NCBI GenBank assembly: GCA_030429545.1
Contig: JAUIFF010000004.1
Span: forward strand, 1 to 64,000
Reading direction: 5' to 3'
DNA length: 64,000 nt
DNA from: Polyangia bacterium
GTDB taxonomy: Bacteria; Myxococcota_A; Polyangia; Nannocystales; Nannocystaceae
Numbering within the stretch: position 1 is the first letter of the stretch; each line of letters begins with the position of its first letter. Under the pieces are notes generated by a model. It had not been told where the DNA came from. It ran no database searches and saw only the letters and a program-made list of their open reading frames with translations. This document shows, piece after piece, positions 9,043 through 18,287 of this stretch. A program made the translations under genes and the position numbers.

Positions 9043-10887
9043 ATGCTGATCGAGGAAAACTCACCCGAGTTCGACACCCTGTTCAAAAAGTTAGATGTGT
9101 GGGAGCAGTTCGAGAGCTACCTTCCCTCGCACGATACGCTGGTGCAGGCGATGGGCGACCCTTCCCTCGATCCGTATTCAGCCGTGAATGTTGACTTGTT
9201 GAACAACCAGGGCGTCTCGGACCTGCAACGAGGAACGCGGCGAATGATCCAGAAGATCGTTCTGCCCGGCAACATCAACGGCACCTTCGGGTTCCTGGGT
9301 TCGTCGATGCAGGCTCTCGAGAAGATCATGCAGTTTGAGAGTTTGCCCGACTTGATGGGTGAGAACGAGGTGTATGCCAAGCTCGGTGTTGCAGTCCAAG
9401 GGCAGAACCCGGCGCAGGCTATCAAAAAAGTTGCATTTGCAATCGGGATGTCTGCGTTGAGCGCAATGGGGCCTATCGGCGCAGCCGCAGCGGCGATCAT
9501 TGGTTTTGGGGTGGCCATTCGAAACGCTTTTAAGAGTAAGAAGATTCGCGACGCGGAGGCGAAGGAGCAGGCCCTCCTCGAAGCGTACCAGTCCTTCCCG
9601 CCGTTGCAGGAACCCCGACGAGATGTCGATACGGACACAATCAACTTACAGCTGCTACCACACCTGCAGAGTGGAGATTGGACGCCGATTTTTAGCCCGA
9701 GGTTTCAGGGGGCGTCCTGGCGAGCAATCCCGCGTATCGGGGGATTTGCGCTCGCCCTAGGCGATGAAGAGCCAGGCCATAAGAACCCCCTCGGTGAAGA
9801 GATGAGTGTCTTTCGACCGACCGGTGGGGTGGGCTTCTGGCCCGGACAAAACCGAATTACCTCTGTGATCCAGGCCTCCCTTGATCCAGCGTCGACTCGG
9901 GTACAGCGGTATCTGAATGGCTTTCATCAGGATTTTTTGCTCGAGCAGCCGATGGTGAGAGACGTTGGAGACTTCCTTGTCAACACAAACAAACTGGCCT
10001 CGATAGCCTGGAGCTGGGTATCGGAGCTTGAAAATAGCCCCCACTTGTTCAAGGTGGATGTTCCAAAGCTTCACAGGCTCTGGTCCGACTACTGTCAAAA
10101 AGGGCTCCAAGCAATCATCGAGCGACCCAACGAGTCCCGTACCCGACAGGATTTTTACAGCTCTGTTATAGCCTGCGCGGTAGGTACGTGGCAGTGCTGG
10201 CATGACGAAGGCCGTTACAAGAATATAGGTGGTCGCCACCACGGTCGCGATATGGGGTACAAGGGCCATACCACCGGTCAAGCTGGGCCGAAGACTTGGG
10301 CCCCAAACCGTCACCCAAGGCGTGGGTGCGTAATTGCCCCGTATGAGTCGAATATCGGAAACCCAAGGTGCCTCACAACAATCTATGAAACCCAAACACG
10401 ATTGATCCTCGACCAGGTCGCTCAGCGGCAGCGTTGGTACCTTCGGCACTCGCTTCTGTGTGCCTACGTTCGGCGCTCGTGGGCAGCGTTCCAAGGTCCC
10501 GAGAATAAGGCCCTGCGGGACCTTCTGGATCAGATGCGCGTGACGCTGCTGGACCACCCGGACAGGCAGTTTGTGGTGCTGGACGACGTCCCGCCTGGTG
10601 AGCCTCTGCCCGACGGCCGTGAGCTTCGGGAGGAGCTGATCAAGCGAGGTGTTGGCAAGGGGGTGAAGGAGTTCGGCAGGCTTGCTGCGAGTCCGGGTTG
10701 GATCGAGCCCCCGAAGGATCCGGCACCGGGCGTCTCGCCTGGTGGGCGCATGCCGTTCGGGAACCAAACGCTGACAACACCAGAAGAGGCCGAACCCAAC
10801 CGACCTTGGTGGAGTGACCGCCGGGTTTTGGGAGCAGGAATTGGTCTCGCAGTTGGGGGCGGGCTGCTCTGGTGGAATCGGCGGTGA
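9043..10887 (+). CDS. Large membrane-anchored protein of unknown function (last operon gene)
   Basis: The product has 614 residues. A strongly hydrophobic Ala/Gly segment near residues 135-165 ('GMSALSAMGPIGAAAAAIIG') may insert in a membrane. The C-terminus ends with 'RRVLGAGIGLAVGGGLLWW' plus two Arg, a tail anchor like those of the LytM-like proteins of this operon. The middle contains Trp-rich and His-rich stretches ('TWQCWHDEGRYKN', 'GGRHHGRDMGYKGH') that could bind metal. No family is recognised. The GCGGAGAGG site supports ATG 9043. As the last and largest cargo it may be the effector or a pore, but this is only a guess. Confidence 0.65.
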   Translation: MLIEENSPEFDTLFKKLDVWEQFESYLPSHDTLVQAMGDPSLDPYSAVNVDLLNNQGVSDLQRGTRRMIQKIVLPGNINGTFGFLGSSMQALEKIMQFESLPDLMGENEVYAKLGVAVQGQNPAQAIKKVAFAIGMSALSAMGPIGAAAAAIIGFGVAIRNAFKSKKIRDAEAKEQALLEAYQSFPPLQEPRRDVDTDTINLQLLPHLQSGDWTPIFSPRFQGASWRAIPRIGGFALALGDEEPGHKNPLGEEMSVFRPTGGVGFWPGQNRITSVIQASLDPASTRVQRYLNGFHQDFLLEQPMVRDVGDFLVNTNKLASIAWSWVSELENSPHLFKVDVPKLHRLWSDYCQKGLQAIIERPNESRTRQDFYSSVIACAVGTWQCWHDEGRYKNIGGRHHGRDMGYKGHTTGQAGPKTWAPNRHPRRGCVIAPYESNIGNPRCLTTIYETQTRLILDQVAQRQRWYLRHSLLCAYVRRSWAAFQGPENKALRDLLDQMRVTLLDHPDRQFVVLDDVPPGEPLPDGRELREELIKRGVGKGVKEFGRLAASPGWIEPPKDPAPGVSPGGRMPFGNQTLTTPEEAEPNRPWWSDRRVLGAGIGLAVGGGLLWWNRR

Positions 10888-10925
10888 GCTTGGCAGGGAG
10901 ACTCGCGGTGTGCTAAGTCGCAAAA

Positions 10926-11324
10926 ATGCGTGCTAGTGCACTTATCCTTCTCCTCGTCCTTGGCTGCAAGCTGCAAACTGGCGACGTCTGCGAGGAATCC
11001 TCAGATTGTGCAAGTGATCGGTGTGTGGCCGTCGCAGTCTCGTCCCTCTCGCAGTGTGTTGACGAGTGCCCGTGCGAGGAGGGGTTCAAGTGCGTGATCT
11101 CGTCGGTCTGTTATCCCTCGTGCGCCAACGAGCGCCCCTGCGAGGGTGATCTCGTGTGCAACCCGCAATCGTTGCTGTGCCTTCCACGATGCGAGAGTGA
11201 CAACGACTGTGATCTTGGAACTACGTGCCAAGAAGATGGTCAGTGCTTGTACAATGTCCGCACGGCTCCGGCGGATGAGCGGGATCTCGAACCTCCCGAG
11301 TCTTGGGGAGACGAAGACGGTTAG
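10926..11324 (+). CDS. Cys-rich small lipoprotein
   Basis: The 132-residue product has a signal peptide with lipobox 'LVLGC' (Cys at about 15), then about 17 Cys in a regular pattern ('CEESSDCASDRC', 'CPCEEGFKC', 'CESDNDCDLGTTC') typical of disulfide-rich, EGF-like or Dickkopf-like repeats in myxobacterial surface lipoproteins. The tail is acidic. It is likely tethered to the outer membrane. It starts 38 bases after the operon's last gene and could be read through from it. Confidence 0.75.
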   Translation: MRASALILLLVLGCKLQTGDVCEESSDCASDRCVAVAVSSLSQCVDECPCEEGFKCVISSVCYPSCANERPCEGDLVCNPQSLLCLPRCESDNDCDLGTTCQEDGQCLYNVRTAPADERDLEPPESWGDEDG

Positions 11325-11348
11325 CCGTTCGGCGTGTTACACACAGGA

Positions 11349-11377
11349 GACATGCGCTCCTTGTGTCGTGCGCGCCG
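11349..11377 (+). pseudogene. Remnant of a duplicated lipoprotein gene start
   Basis: These 29 bases repeat the start of the lipoprotein gene at 11568. The two copies (11349-11377 and 11565-11612) are identical except that 19 bases are missing here, and the missing piece is bounded by the short repeat GCTCC, as in slippage or recombination deletion. The frame that follows does not resemble the intact gene. I read it as debris of a tandem duplication, or the leftover of an earlier member of the family. Confidence 0.5.
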
Positions 11378-11567
11378 GATCGTCGCTGATGCAACGGCGG
11401 TGGACGTCCCGAAGAGCCGGGGTGGCTTTTGAAAAGTGGGGCTCAACAGTCCTGGGTTCTTCTTGCGCCAGGAAGGTAGCTGCATTCCCTATATTGGAGC
11501 CCCGGTAGAGTATATTCCGGACGTTGTCACAGATCAAAGTTCCCACTTCGAGTGGTATACAAGCGAC

Positions 11568-12689
11568 ATGCGCTCCCTTGCCGCAGTGCTGCTCCTTGTG
11601 TCGTGCGCGCCGAACTCCTCAATGGGCTCAACGACGACAACGACGTTCACGCCCACGACCAGTGGTGACGTGCCGGAGCCAACGTTGGTGACATCCACGG
11701 GAAGCGCTGACACCGTTGAGACAACCGGGACAGGGGCAACATCGACGACCAGCTCGAGCTCGACGTCGGGGCAGCACCCGACGACCACCGGAATCTTGCC
11801 TGACTTCGGCCCCGACGGCCCTGACTGCGGCGGCAAGATCGATATCCTGTTCGCGTTCGACACAACGCACGACCTAGACGAGCACTACCCGAAACTCGAG
11901 TTCGCGCTGCAGGAGACGTTGCCGACCTTCATCGAGTGGTTTGCCAACTTTGACACGCACTGGCTTGTCGCCAACACCCGAGTTGGGTGGGGCATTATTG
12001 GCTGTGAGGACGAGTGCGCCGAGAACGACGGCGTCATGTGCTGGCCCGTGGGGCCGCCAGCTTACCCCTGCAAGGCCTACGACGGGGAGCTGTCGGAGTG
12101 CGACACAACCTTTGCCGCAGGCGTCACCTATCCCGCTGGCTTCGACGCGGCAAATAAGCGTTGCATTCTCGGGTCAGGGCAGCGGTTTGCGACCTCGGAA
12201 GATGCCGAGGACCTTTTGGCCGAGCTCGAGTGCATCACCCAGACCGGGTGGACGGATGTTGATGGCCTCAAGGCTGAGAAGGCGATGGTCGACGCCGTGC
12301 GACCGACAATGGCGAAAGTCCCTGGTGGCTGCAACCTCGGATTTTTGCGGGACGAGGCATTACTCCTCGTGGTTTATTTCTCGGATTTCGGTGGAGTGAA
12401 CGCCCCGAGCGGACCTCCAGAGGAGTGGGCTGAGGTGTTCCTCAACGCCAAGGGAGGCGACCCCGATAAAATAGTTGTGCTCGGTATATCCCCCGACAGC
12501 ACACATCCGGATCCCGTATGCGAGAAGAATAACCTCAAGGACGATTACTGGGCGTACAACGAACAATTTTTGCATTTCATCATGAAGCACGCGATCCACG
12601 GTAGCCGCTGTGCCGAGGATTACAGACCGTTTTTAATGGATGTCCTCACCCTATCGCTTGCGCTGTGTGGGGAGGACCCGCCGACATAA
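11568..12689 (+). CDS. Lipoprotein with vWA-like domain
   Basis: The 373-residue product starts at ATG 11568, giving signal peptide 'MRSLAAVLLLVSC' with lipobox Cys 13. A Thr/Ser-rich linker covers residues about 14-75. The C-terminal part starts 'GKIDILFAFDTTHDLDEHY', which resembles the von Willebrand A strand and metal site (here D-T-T in place of D-x-S-x-S). It has several Cys pairs and a later strand 'EALLLVVYFSDFGG'. This arrangement is common in secreted Nannocystales lipoproteins of unknown role. The metal site is imperfect, so metal binding is uncertain. Confidence 0.7.
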   Translation: MRSLAAVLLLVSCAPNSSMGSTTTTTFTPTTSGDVPEPTLVTSTGSADTVETTGTGATSTTSSSSTSGQHPTTTGILPDFGPDGPDCGGKIDILFAFDTTHDLDEHYPKLEFALQETLPTFIEWFANFDTHWLVANTRVGWGIIGCEDECAENDGVMCWPVGPPAYPCKAYDGELSECDTTFAAGVTYPAGFDAANKRCILGSGQRFATSEDAEDLLAELECITQTGWTDVDGLKAEKAMVDAVRPTMAKVPGGCNLGFLRDEALLLVVYFSDFGGVNAPSGPPEEWAEVFLNAKGGDPDKIVVLGISPDSTHPDPVCEKNNLKDDYWAYNEQFLHFIMKHAIHGSRCAEDYRPFLMDVLTLSLALCGEDPPT

Positions 12690-12735
12690 AAAGGGACCGG
12701 AACTAGTGAAGGAGCTCCCGTCGCTGAACACGCGC

Positions 12736-15700
12736 TCAAGTCGGTTCGCTGTTCGGTCCTTGAGACGACACGGTACAAACAAGCGACTCCTCGCGCAAAG
12801 AGGCGGCGAGCTCGGGCCAATCATTGCGCTCCAGGCAAGCCTCAGCCATGCCGACGTGGGTGAGTTTCTTGTCCGGCTCACCGACCGCCCAGCAAAGGTG
12901 CCAGATATAGCTCGGGAGCCAGTGCTCGGGCGGGGAGCCACTGAACCAATCGTGCCAGCGCTCGCCGAGTGGCCAGCGCCAAGTTGTCTGGTATTGGGCT
13001 AGGCCGAGGGCAAGGAGCATTGCGTGACGGCTGGGGGTGAGTGTGTTTGGGGAGGTTCCTGTCTCGCACGCAACGAGGTCGACCAGAGCGTCGAAATAGA
13101 GGTTGAGCCATAGGTTCTGAGCACGCATCTGGCCGAGAAGTACGCCCGTGGAGTGCTCTTTCGTTGCGATCATACTGGCGTGGACGTTGGCGAAAAAAGC
13201 GAGCGTCATGGCACGCAATTCACCTTCACTTTCGCAAACCCACGGCACTTCACTGGGAGCAGCATCAGGGCGGGATGGAGCGAAGGGTTTTGTCGCCTCA
13301 TTCCAAGTGAGTTTCGGCAAGCATTCGTCTGGCCCGATTGCCCCCCTGGCGCGCGCGAGTTTAGTCAGATGGTTCTCGACCCCCAATGGGTCCCCGCCTT
13401 CCGACATGGCCCAGTTTCGCAGATGACCATTCAAAGGGACGGCACGCAGGTCAGAGTGATACCGAATCAAACTGGCTTGGCTCACAACGCGATTTTGGAG
13501 CAACCGTTTTGAACAAAAGTGGCCCGTCACGAATCTGAGTACCGCGTCGTCGGCACTCGTACGCCCATGCGAGCTGTCACTCTCTGGTCGAGATTGTCGG
13601 TCCTCTAACGAAAACGCAGGGGTGAGTGAGGCTTTGAACCGCGCTGGGCCCAGGCTCCAAGCCATCGTTCTCGGACCAGTTTCGTGAACCGAAGCCAGCC
13701 ACGCTACTCGGTTGAGAAGGCCAAGAATCCAGCTGCCAGCGACATCCTCGCTGGTCAGCATCGTCGTGACAGCGTGGCTTACCACGAGAGAGATCGGAGT
13801 CGAGCGAGACCACAAGAGGAGTTCCGACTTCGATGCCCGCTGGATGGCCCAATTCCCCCAATTCTCCACCCGGCCAAGCTCGAGAAGCAGCATCATGTCC
13901 TCGGGCGAAAGTGCTCGCCGGAGAATCTCGGCCTCAACCGAAACCGAGTCAGGGGCCATCAATAGGACGCCGGCGAGAGGATAACCGGTCTGTCGACCGG
14001 CCTGCTCCACAAGCCAACTCTTAACCACCGACCCATGCCTTTCGCTGAAACGAATGACTTCTCCTACGATGTTGGCATGACCGCTGTGACGGGGTCGGCC
14101 GTGCCACTGACCCAGGATGTTCGCTACCGTTTCCAGCAAACTTGCTCGAAGTTTTGCGGTAATGGCGAGGTCCTCACAAAGGGCTGAGAGAAGTAAAGTT
14201 GCGTGGAACGAGTGTGTAGAGTTGCGTACGAGAGTTCCAAGAATTTGTTCGCAGAACGCTCCATCACTTGCATGGCGACCGAGCAAAAGCAGAATGACTT
14301 GGTGCCACTTCGAGTCACCGCGATGCTTGACGACGACGTCTGCGATCCACTCGGGATCCGCAAGCGTGTCGTGGAGTCCACAGGCTGCGAGGAACTCCAT
14401 TAGCGAACGGTGAACAAATCCATAGTCGCGCCCCTGAATTTGTAGCAAGTTTGAGTCCACGAGCCATTCCCGCCATCTACTAGCGAGACCAAGCTTCTTC
14501 GAGACTACCAAGTTGTCAGGGTGTCCCGCGAGCAGCTCCTCGAGTTTCCGGGTGAGCACTTCGCTTCTGACAAGAATCCCACTATCTGCGACTCGGGCTT
14601 CCTGCATCCAAAGAGCGAGGACTCCGAGTTGACCGAGTTGCCAGTCACCTGAAAGTTCGAAGGCGCGATTCCACTTTTCGGGCCAGTCGCGGACCAGGAG
14701 CTCGACGCAGAGTCGGAAGAGGTCAGCCCTCCTGGCGGGCAGCTCTCCGGTCGCCTCGCTGTAGTGAACGAGGACGACAAGGGTGGCCAGCAGCGGGTTG
14801 CGGGCGAGCTCGCGGGCCTGTGGGCGAGCCTCGAGGGCCGCTCGTAAACTAGAAAGCCCCTGAGCGCGCTCTGCCTCGTCAGGGATTGCGACTGCGTACC
14901 AGCGAACGATAAACTGGTCTAGGCGAGTATCATCGAAAGGTTCGAGGTGAAGCGTGGTGAAGCGCTGTGGGTCCAAAGGCGCTTCGCAATAATCGACCTT
15001 TCGGCTTGTGATGACCAGAGGTACGAGCGGGTAGCGAACGGCGAAAGCGTGGAGCTGGTCAATGAACTCAATCTTCCAACTCGAAGTACTCGCTTCATCG
15101 AGACCGTCGACAAGAAGGAGAGCGCGCCCAGCCTCGCACAGTTCACTGAGCACCGGCTCGCCGACTTCCAGGACATTTCTCCGTCGAAGCTGGCGCGCTA
15201 CCAACTCAAGCAGTGACTCGCCACGATCCTCGGGTCTCAGCTCACGCACACAAAGCTGTAACGGTGCAGGCCCCAGCAGCCCATCGCGGGCGACCTTCCG
15301 GGCAACAACGCGACACAGCGTCGACTTGCCGCTGCCAGGCTCCCCGAGGATCACGGCGTTGGTAAGGCCACCGCGTTCCGTCGGATTACGACAGACGGTG
15401 ACGAGGTCGTCGAAGACATCCTCGTCAGAACCAAGGCGTGTGAGAATTGGTGCAACGAAAACGTCGGCTCGGTCGACAGTCGTTCGCGAATGGATCTCGG
15501 GAGGAAATCCGACGAAGTTCAGGCGCGGATTTTCATTACGAACTGCCTCGCGGATTTTGGTGACGAATTGATCGACAGGAACGCAAGGTTCGAGTCCGCG
15601 GGACGGTCGGATCACAGCCCGCAGGGTCTTCACTGGGATCGGGTTGGTCGCATGGTTGTCATTCAGTGTATAGGCATCCAAATCCTGACGAAGATGCCAG

Positions 15701-16683
15701 TGACCCGCGGCGTGGCGTTTGCCCACCCGAGGCCAAATCTGCAGCGACGCCTGGCCGTCGTCCGCCAGCGTAAGCGCCCCGGCCGAGTACCCGTGTTGAC
15801 GCGTCTGCTTGTCACCGTCGCCCCAGTGTTCGAGGCCAAACAGCGAGTGTCCCTGCAACTCACAGCGAGCAGCCGCCGCACCGATCGCGGTTGAATTAAG
15901 TGCATGTGCATGCATGTGGCCAAACAGATGGACAGCAAACCGACCGGGCGTGTGAATCTCGGCGTAGAGGTGCTCACGAGCAGCCTCGGAGAGCCACGCG
16001 GGGGGATGGTGGGTCAGCAACAGGGCGCAGTCGTGCCGCCTGAGCCAGGCCGGGCCGTCGCCACGACAAGGAGCGTGCAACTGGCGGACGTCAACCGCGA
16101 GCTTGCCTTCGTAGTCACCCCGCCCCAGTTGCAAAAACGCAGAGTTGAGGCCGACCACCCCGAGCTCAAACCCGTCTTTGCCGATGGTCGCCGAGAAGTC
16201 ACCCGGCAGCAGACCATGCGTAAACACAGCCGGTTTGGGAATCTCGGTGTGGTTGAGCCAGTGGGTGTAGTTGGCAAAGACGTCCTGCAAAAACTCGCGG
16301 TAGCGGCTCGTGTCCGCTTCGAGCAGGTCTTGTTGGACCTCGGGGTTACTGTCCCAAAGTTTCAAAACGAAAGCTTCGGGACTTAGCCGGTCGGGCCACT
16401 CGAGGTCGTGGTTGCCAGGCACAGGCAACAAAACAGGAGTCGACCCGAGTTCGTCGAAGACGTCCCACAATGAAGCGAGTGTCTCGTCGAAGCGAGCAAA
16501 CTCGTCGGCCAACCCCTGCTGGGTGAGGTCGCCCGTAAACAATACGAGGTCCCACGGGCCAGACCGTTCGTGAAGACGCTTGAGGTCGTCAAGGAGGTTG
16601 TCGCGAACGCCAGGCCATAGGTGGGACTGGGCATTCATGCCTTGGTGGAAGTCGGTGAAGTGCAGCCAAGAGATGGTTCGCAT
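12736..16683 (-). CDS. Metallophosphoesterase-NACHT fusion, probable STAND defence protein
   Basis: The product has 1315 residues. Residues 1 to about 330 are a calcineurin-like metallophosphoesterase with all metal motifs: 'HFTDFH', 'FTGDLT', 'PGNHD', 'LLTHHPP' and 'FGHMHAH'. Around residue 450 a NACHT-type P-loop NTPase begins: Walker A 'GEPGSGKST', Walker B 'ALLLVDGLDEAS' (about 528), and 'LVITSRK' as sensor 1. The last 600 or more residues are helical without recognisable repeats and probably form the sensor. Bacterial NACHT/STAND proteins are known anti-phage defences in which the N-terminal domain is the effector. I infer that phage sensing by the C-terminus switches on nucleotide or nucleic-acid hydrolysis by the phosphoesterase. 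No partner gene is obvious. It converges on the lipoprotein gene ending at 12689. Confidence 0.85.
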   Translation of the reverse strand: MRTISWLHFTDFHQGMNAQSHLWPGVRDNLLDDLKRLHERSGPWDLVLFTGDLTQQGLADEFARFDETLASLWDVFDELGSTPVLLPVPGNHDLEWPDRLSPEAFVLKLWDSNPEVQQDLLEADTSRYREFLQDVFANYTHWLNHTEIPKPAVFTHGLLPGDFSATIGKDGFELGVVGLNSAFLQLGRGDYEGKLAVDVRQLHAPCRGDGPAWLRRHDCALLLTHHPPAWLSEAAREHLYAEIHTPGRFAVHLFGHMHAHALNSTAIGAAAARCELQGHSLFGLEHWGDGDKQTRQHGYSAGALTLADDGQASLQIWPRVGKRHAAGHWHLRQDLDAYTLNDNHATNPIPVKTLRAVIRPSRGLEPCVPVDQFVTKIREAVRNENPRLNFVGFPPEIHSRTTVDRADVFVAPILTRLGSDEDVFDDLVTVCRNPTERGGLTNAVILGEPGSGKSTLCRVVARKVARDGLLGPAPLQLCVRELRPEDRGESLLELVARQLRRRNVLEVGEPVLSELCEAGRALLLVDGLDEASTSSWKIEFIDQLHAFAVRYPLVPLVITSRKVDYCEAPLDPQRFTTLHLEPFDDTRLDQFIVRWYAVAIPDEAERAQGLSSLRAALEARPQARELARNPLLATLVVLVHYSEATGELPARRADLFRLCVELLVRDWPEKWNRAFELSGDWQLGQLGVLALWMQEARVADSGILVRSEVLTRKLEELLAGHPDNLVVSKKLGLASRWREWLVDSNLLQIQGRDYGFVHRSLMEFLAACGLHDTLADPEWIADVVVKHRGDSKWHQVILLLLGRHASDGAFCEQILGTLVRNSTHSFHATLLLSALCEDLAITAKLRASLLETVANILGQWHGRPRHSGHANIVGEVIRFSERHGSVVKSWLVEQAGRQTGYPLAGVLLMAPDSVSVEAEILRRALSPEDMMLLLELGRVENWGNWAIQRASKSELLLWSRSTPISLVVSHAVTTMLTSEDVAGSWILGLLNRVAWLASVHETGPRTMAWSLGPARFKASLTPAFSLEDRQSRPESDSSHGRTSADDAVLRFVTGHFCSKRLLQNRVVSQASLIRYHSDLRAVPLNGHLRNWAMSEGGDPLGVENHLTKLARARGAIGPDECLPKLTWNEATKPFAPSRPDAAPSEVPWVCESEGELRAMTLAFFANVHASMIATKEHSTGVLLGQMRAQNLWLNLYFDALVDLVACETGTSPNTLTPSRHAMLLALGLAQYQTTWRWPLGERWHDWFSGSPPEHWLPSYIWHLCWAVGEPDKKLTHVGMAEACLERNDWPELAASLREESLVCTVSSQGPNSEPT

Positions 16684-16766
16684 CTGGTCGGGATGGTAAC
16701 ATGAGGTGATTAAGTGACCCCGCTTGCAATGTGCCGGGAAGACCCACCAACATAAAGCGCCGGTAT

Positions 16767-18284
16767 CTACGGGTGAATGGCCACCACAAACGCGTGAGTG
16801 TGGCCACCGTTTTTGACATGCCCGGTTGCGTAGAGCATGCCAAATCGGTCTAAGACCGACGCGGTCAAACTTCCTACATCGGGCGACTGGAATAACCAGC
16901 TGTCTCGGAACACCGCCAGACGTCCCCCGAGGCTCCCAACCGCGTGCCTGTGTCCGGCCGCAACCACCTCGCCCTCGAATTCGACAGACGTGTAGTAGCT
17001 GAGGTCCGGCTTATGGGTGCTGCGAAAGCTCGTTTCGTCAGCCCGCCCCCACGCGATAAACTTGTCCCCTGCGAAACCTCCACCGACATACTCGCTCTCA
17101 CCTGTGTTGGGGCGGGGCACGGTCGATAGTGCTCCCGACGAGAACGAAAACAGGCGAGGATGTTTGACAAACTCTTCCATTCCGAGTTTCTCGCGCACGT
17201 ATCCGGCACACACGACGCTTTGGCCGCGGACGGAGACACTATGGATCGAGGAGTCAAGTTTTGCGTTCTCGTCGTCAAAGACACTCAACGTGTCGGAAAA
17301 GACAGTCCCCCCCGACTCGGTGAGTTGCCACGCCGTGGCGTCAAACCCATCCACACCTATCGCTTCGCCAACCACAATGACGTCCTCGCCAATCGCCGCG
17401 GCCCCGTGGAGCACCGTGTCCGGGAAGTTGCGCACCCAGTACCGGACCCAACTCCCATAGGGGAGTTTGTGGTAGAGCCGGACCTCCGCGTCCTCGCCGA
17501 CGGAACCGACGAGGACGAGGTCCCCGTCGGACATCATCGTCGCCGATGTGACGTCGAGCGGCTCATCTTCGGCAAGCCCTTGCTCGACCACCGCACCCAA
17601 CGGTGACACCTCTGAAAGCGTGACGACGTCACCGGTGTTGCCCACGAGGAACATGCGATCGTGGAATCCAGGTTTCCCAGGCTGGACCACGACAGCCTTG
17701 CCTGTGGTCCCGGGCGCGCCCACCCATGTGTAATTCAGCGACCCAGAAGCCGGCAGGTCGACGACCACTGTTGTGGCCGCCATCAGCGGGGCGCGCGAGC
17801 CTGTCTGTGCAAGTACACGAAACTCCTTGGTCCCGTTGTCGTCCGGGTGGTCGACGATGTACTCGAGTGAATCCTGCCCCAAGGGCCACGTGATCTTTTC
17901 GACAGGTCCATTGCTGTCGACGTTTGAGACAAACAGGTCGAGCGACTCCAGGGAGTCAATCGTGTCGGTATCGACGGTTAGGAGTAAGCTCCCAGCCTGT
18001 GTGAGTGACTCGACGTTGACACTCAGGTAAAGCTCGCCCTGGTCGTGCCCATCCGTTTCCGATGTCAGGTCCGTCGGGTCGGTGGTTTCTGGCGACCCGG
18101 TGGACCCGGGCGGGAAGTCGTGGGAGTCCTCGAAGTCCGTGGTCGACCACCCCGTCGTGTCGTCACCGGTGTAGCCATTGTTGTGTTGGTGAATCTGATT
18201 GAGGATCGAATCGTGATCGCCGCACGCACTGACGAGAACGAGCAGGAAGAGGAGGCGAGGCACGGTGTTATTATCGCACATCAT
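16767..18284 (-). CDS. Lipoprotein, probable beta-propeller-like surface protein
   Basis: The 505-residue product has a signal peptide with lipobox 'LVSAC' and then a linker rich in Thr, Asp, Ser and Gly (residues about 25-75). The remainder is a series of beta-rich segments with repeated 'VGNTGDVV', 'DLVLVGS', 'DVIVVGEAIG' and 'VVCAGYV' blocks, as in propeller-type outer-membrane lipoproteins. No catalytic motif is visible. Starts at 18284 or at the GTG eight codons on (18263) would both give a signal peptide; the later one removes charged residues. It is the last gene of a three-gene minus-strand cluster (spacing 3 bases). Confidence 0.65.
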   Translation of the reverse strand: MMCDNNTVPRLLFLLVLVSACGDHDSILNQIHQHNNGYTGDDTTGWSTTDFEDSHDFPPGSTGSPETTDPTDLTSETDGHDQGELYLSVNVESLTQAGSLLLTVDTDTIDSLESLDLFVSNVDSNGPVEKITWPLGQDSLEYIVDHPDDNGTKEFRVLAQTGSRAPLMAATTVVVDLPASGSLNYTWVGAPGTTGKAVVVQPGKPGFHDRMFLVGNTGDVVTLSEVSPLGAVVEQGLAEDEPLDVTSATMMSDGDLVLVGSVGEDAEVRLYHKLPYGSWVRYWVRNFPDTVLHGAAAIGEDVIVVGEAIGVDGFDATAWQLTESGGTVFSDTLSVFDDENAKLDSSIHSVSVRGQSVVCAGYVREKLGMEEFVKHPRLFSFSSGALSTVPRPNTGESEYVGGGFAGDKFIAWGRADETSFRSTHKPDLSYYTSVEFEGEVVAAGHRHAVGSLGGRLAVFRDSWLFQSPDVGSLTASVLDRFGMLYATGHVKNGGHTHAFVVAIHP

Positions 18285-18287
18285 CGG

